Shown here piece by piece: positions 61,525 to 64,000 of a stretch of 64,000 bases of DNA. Origin of the DNA: Rotaria socialis (taxonomy: Eukaryota; Rotifera; Eurotatoria; Philodinida; Philodinidae); contig CAJNYU010002272.1 of NCBI GenBank assembly GCA_905331475.1, positions 62,001-126,000 of the forward strand. Direction: 5' to 3'. A program made the position numbers and the translations under genes. The notes under the pieces are model-generated. The model was not told the origin of the DNA, made no database searches, and was given only the letters and a program-made list of their open reading frames with translations. Every line of letters begins with the position of its first letter. Position 1 is the stretch's first letter.

Positions 61525-62106
61525 ATGATTAATCCTCAACAAACGTTTGTTGTCATCTTTGTTACTATACATCGTGCATTGTTAAATACAATGGCTGTGG
61601 TTTTTTTGTTCATCGTTGTGATTGCAACACAAATAATCTCGATCAATAGTCAATTCGGTGGTTTTGGTCAAACTCCATTACAATGTTGGCGTTGTGATTC
61701 ATTAAAATCTGATCAAGAAAGATTTGCTGAATCACGAAAATTTGCATGCCTTCGTCATTTTGATTTTACGCAACATTCAGCTGAACCATGTGATGGAAAA
61801 TGTTGGATGTCCTATGAAGTTATTGAACCCAAAACAAAAGCTGAACGAGAAAAAGCTATAAGAATGGTTGATGAAATACCTGATACAGATCGACGTTGTT
61901 TTACAAGTGACGATCTAACAAAAGCTAGCATGATCGGATTAAATGCTGCTAATGGATGTCGTGATGTCAAAATGAGAGAAAAAGTTAAAAAATTTTGTTT
62001 CTGTGACACTGATTTTTGCAATGGAACTTTATCAACGAACAGATTTTCGTTTGTTTTATTTTTATTTATTTATTTTCTTTCGTTGTTGCGTGTTTTCAGA
62101 AGTTGA
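61525..62106 (+). CDS. Ly6/uPAR-type GPI-anchored protein
   Basis: Single-exon frame of 193 residues. A hydrophobic signal (MAVVFLFIVVIATQIISINS, from an in-frame Met at 61591) is followed by LQCWRCDSL, the opening Cys pattern of three-finger (Ly6/uPAR) domains. Later cysteines are in ACLRHF, PCDGKCWMSYE, RRCFTSDD and NGCRDV, and the closing motif FCFCDTDFCNGT is the family's C-x-C-x4-CN ending. A C-terminal hydrophobic tail (FSFVLFLFIYFLSLLRVF) fits a GPI-attachment signal. The mature protein probably sits on the outer cell surface. The start could be 61525 or 61591; the shorter one gives the better signal peptide. Specific partner unknown. Confidence 0.8.
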   Translation: MINPQQTFVVIFVTIHRALLNTMAVVFLFIVVIATQIISINSQFGGFGQTPLQCWRCDSLKSDQERFAESRKFACLRHFDFTQHSAEPCDGKCWMSYEVIEPKTKAEREKAIRMVDEIPDTDRRCFTSDDLTKASMIGLNAANGCRDVKMREKVKKFCFCDTDFCNGTLSTNRFSFVLFLFIYFLSLLRVFRS

Positions 62107-63376
62107 CTGATATTTTACATTAATATAAATGACATTCAAATGTGTTTTATTTATCTTTTGATAAGGCACTAGTAAAAATTTATTTTCAATACAGATTCTC
62201 AGAACAAAAAGAAACATGCATCGATCTTTATTGTAGAGAATGTAATTGTCTAGAAAGACTTTCAACTAGAATCTTAATTTAGTCAAATATTTCGAATATG
62301 ACACAATTCGTCTAATGTACAACAAGGAAGTAAAAAGGATAAGCTTTCAATACGCAACCGTAGAAGTAAATAAACAAATAAATCTTATCTCATTATTATT
62401 CACCAGTATATATTTAGTCTAAAGCATGGCTTTTGATTTTAATCAATGTCTGTCTGAATAAATTTCTAAAGAAGTTCTTCTAATAATAACAATAAATTTT
62501 TGACTGCAAAGTTTAGATGTAGTCGAATTCAGATGTTTCCCAATATCGTTTCTTTTAAGATGAAAGTTTCACTTTTTGTTTTTCAACAATCAACAGCTAG
62601 TCTTCAGAAAATTGAATGTTTCCTTCCTTAGACACAGAATGATTTCAATGTAACTATTTTCTTAGATGTAGTTTGTACAATACTGTCGAGAATTGAGGAA
62701 AAACAATTACGACAATTGTAATATATACATGCATAATAGACATTCAAATCTTACTTTAGAAATTATTATATTCAAAGATTAATACTAGATTCATTTTCTT
62801 AGTTTTGTCAGAAAGTGTATCTATTCATCTATAAAGGCAAGTGTGGAAAGAACTCAAGGTTTTTATACGTCTGAGCTATCATGCATTCTTTCAATGTTGT
62901 TGAATTACATTAGTTAACGAGAATCAGGTTTACAATACTAACTCTTAGAGAAATTCTCATTTGAACTTAAATTCACTGAATAATAGTCATTTTATTGTGT
63001 GTCTAAGACGTGCTGAAATGTATTTTCAATGTTCAACAATAGTTCACACACCTCATTTATAGTCTTAGTTGATCATAGATTTTTCATAAAATGATAAATT
63101 TCTACAAACGAAAAATCAAATAATCTGGAATGCTTTGTTTTTCTTCTTTTCGAATAACCGTTTATTTCTTTCATATGAAACACATCAGTAAAAGCAAACA
63201 AAGACACATACAGGCAAATAGCATAATTATGACTTAAATAAGGTTCTTGATTGTTAAACACCGGTTACATATCAATACACAACGGCGAAAAATAATCGAA
63301 ACTATATCATTAATATCACTACTAGACATGATAAGAATATTATATATTGCTTTTTATAACCGGAAAGTAATATTTT
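62107..63376. other. convergent intergenic spacer, no gene seen
   Basis: AT-rich, between the Ly6-like gene and the 3' end of the BAH gene. Short frames on both strands lack support. Confidence 0.4.
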
Positions 63377-64000
63377 TCATACATTTGTTTTCTTCTTCTG
63401 CAATGATTCATCATCGTATCTTTTTAGATCACCAGATATCGGATTGTACTGACCAAGGAGATAAAAATCTGTTTCTTGTCGTTTTTTCCCATAATCAGTG
63501 TTCTTCACATAATCGTCGTACGATCCATAAATAGTACCTTTATATCGTATAGTTGCTATCGGATTTTCATCAATATGTGTACTCTCATAGAGACCGCCCT
63601 TCATGTAGAAAAACAATAGAGATTATAACAAAATGAAAATTTTAATTCAATTAACAATTATTTACTTACAGGTAAATCATTTTTATGAAGACCTATTGGA
63701 GTTTCTTGCGGACTATAATACCATTTTAATCTGACTAAATCTTGTTGCGTTGATTTATTCCGATAGAATTTAAGCACCTTACCAATGTACGATAGTGATT
63801 TATCGACACCATGTAATACAACACAATCACCAACGCGAAGAACTTGTTTAGTGTCATGACGGCATATCGATGAATTCCGAATATTTAATGTCCATTGAGG
63901 AACTTCTACTGTAGATGAACAAGCCGGTTTTTCTATTTTTATTCTTTTTGACGAAGAATTCGTAGTGAGAGATGTAGTTGACGATGAACGACGTGAACTG
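63377..64000 (-). CDS. BAH-domain chromatin protein, 3' part only
   Basis: The minus-strand gene continues beyond the window edge. The visible upstream exon (about 63671-64000) encodes a Ser/Thr-rich linker with a basic patch (SSSKRIKIEKP), then a BAH domain start: LRVGDCVVLHGVDKSLSYIG, KVLKFYRNKSTQQDLVRLKW and YYSPQETPIG. A GT-AG intron (about 63609-63670) leads to the last exon, GGLYESTHIDENPIATIRYK, TIYGSYDDYVKN and ...QKKKTNV (stop TGA 63377-63379). The LKWYY-P-ET ... E-x-S-x-H-x-DENP pattern is that of BAH domains in the BAHD1/TNRC18/BAHCC1 group, which bind modified histone tails. The protein ends about 40 residues after the domain, so BAH is C-terminal. Orthologue uncertain without the 5' part. 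Confidence 0.8.

Overview
The window is eukaryotic nuclear DNA from a small animal. It is AT-rich, has many short (about 50-80 bp) GT-AG introns, carries animal-only families (TONSL, cereblon, a FUS/TAF15 relative, an opsin remnant, Ly6/uPAR) and packs several same-strand genes tightly, each with a pyrimidine-AG acceptor just before its ATG. Spliced-leader trans-splicing is known from bdelloid rotifers, so a bdelloid rotifer is my best guess; this is inference from style, not from a marker gene.

Layout. 0.5-2.1 kb: SGT1 co-chaperone (minus). 2.1-6.8 kb: intergenic and repeat-rich, with two GC-rich blocks facing each other, a tRNA-like gene and a TTAA-flanked piggyBac-type MITE. 6.8-9.5 kb: unrecognised coiled-coil protein (minus). 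9.8-12.9 kb: tight trio of SMIM4-like, a small membrane protein and cereblon. 13.4-14.6 kb: FUS/TAF15-like RNA-binding protein. 16.5-18.5 kb: dynamin-like GTPase with a C-terminal membrane hairpin. 19.4-20.3 kb: unrecognised minus-strand gene. 20.3-25.8 kb: gene-poor, with a long inverted-repeat element (23.25-23.88 kb) and a cryptic spliced reading frame (21.4-21.8 kb). 25.8-27.6 kb: proline-rich filament-like protein. 28.1-39.4 kb: five genes in a row with gaps of 121, 90, 26 and 165 bp (small Cys/His protein, TONSL, membrane SDR, PPP2R3C, orphan). 39.7-42.5 kb: an opsin pseudogene, a possible coding fragment and a third GC-rich block with TA-flanked inverted ends. 42.5-50.1 kb: cyclophilin B, eIF2B-delta, DUSP11 and a Tctex1-domain protein. 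50.7-58.7 kb: cluster of three secreted EGF-repeat proteins with a shared C-terminal cap. 58.7-61.5 kb: intergenic with a possible decayed coding remnant. 61.5-62.1 kb: Ly6/uPAR protein. 63.4-64.0 kb: 3' part of a BAH-domain gene (minus).

How genes relate. Most are ordinary housekeeping genes (chaperone, ubiquitin ligase receptor, replication-fork repair, phosphatase, translation initiation). The two tight runs look like candidate trans-spliced operons. The EGF cluster shows recent and ongoing tandem growth at three scales: whole 5' gene segments, exon-plus-intron units, and fusion of many EGF domains into one exon.

I found no CRISPR, prophage or bacterial content and no intact transposase. 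The strongest candidates for something undescribed are the EGF family with its C-terminal cap, the five-gene run around TONSL, the membrane-hairpin GTPase, and the GC-rich palindromic element family.
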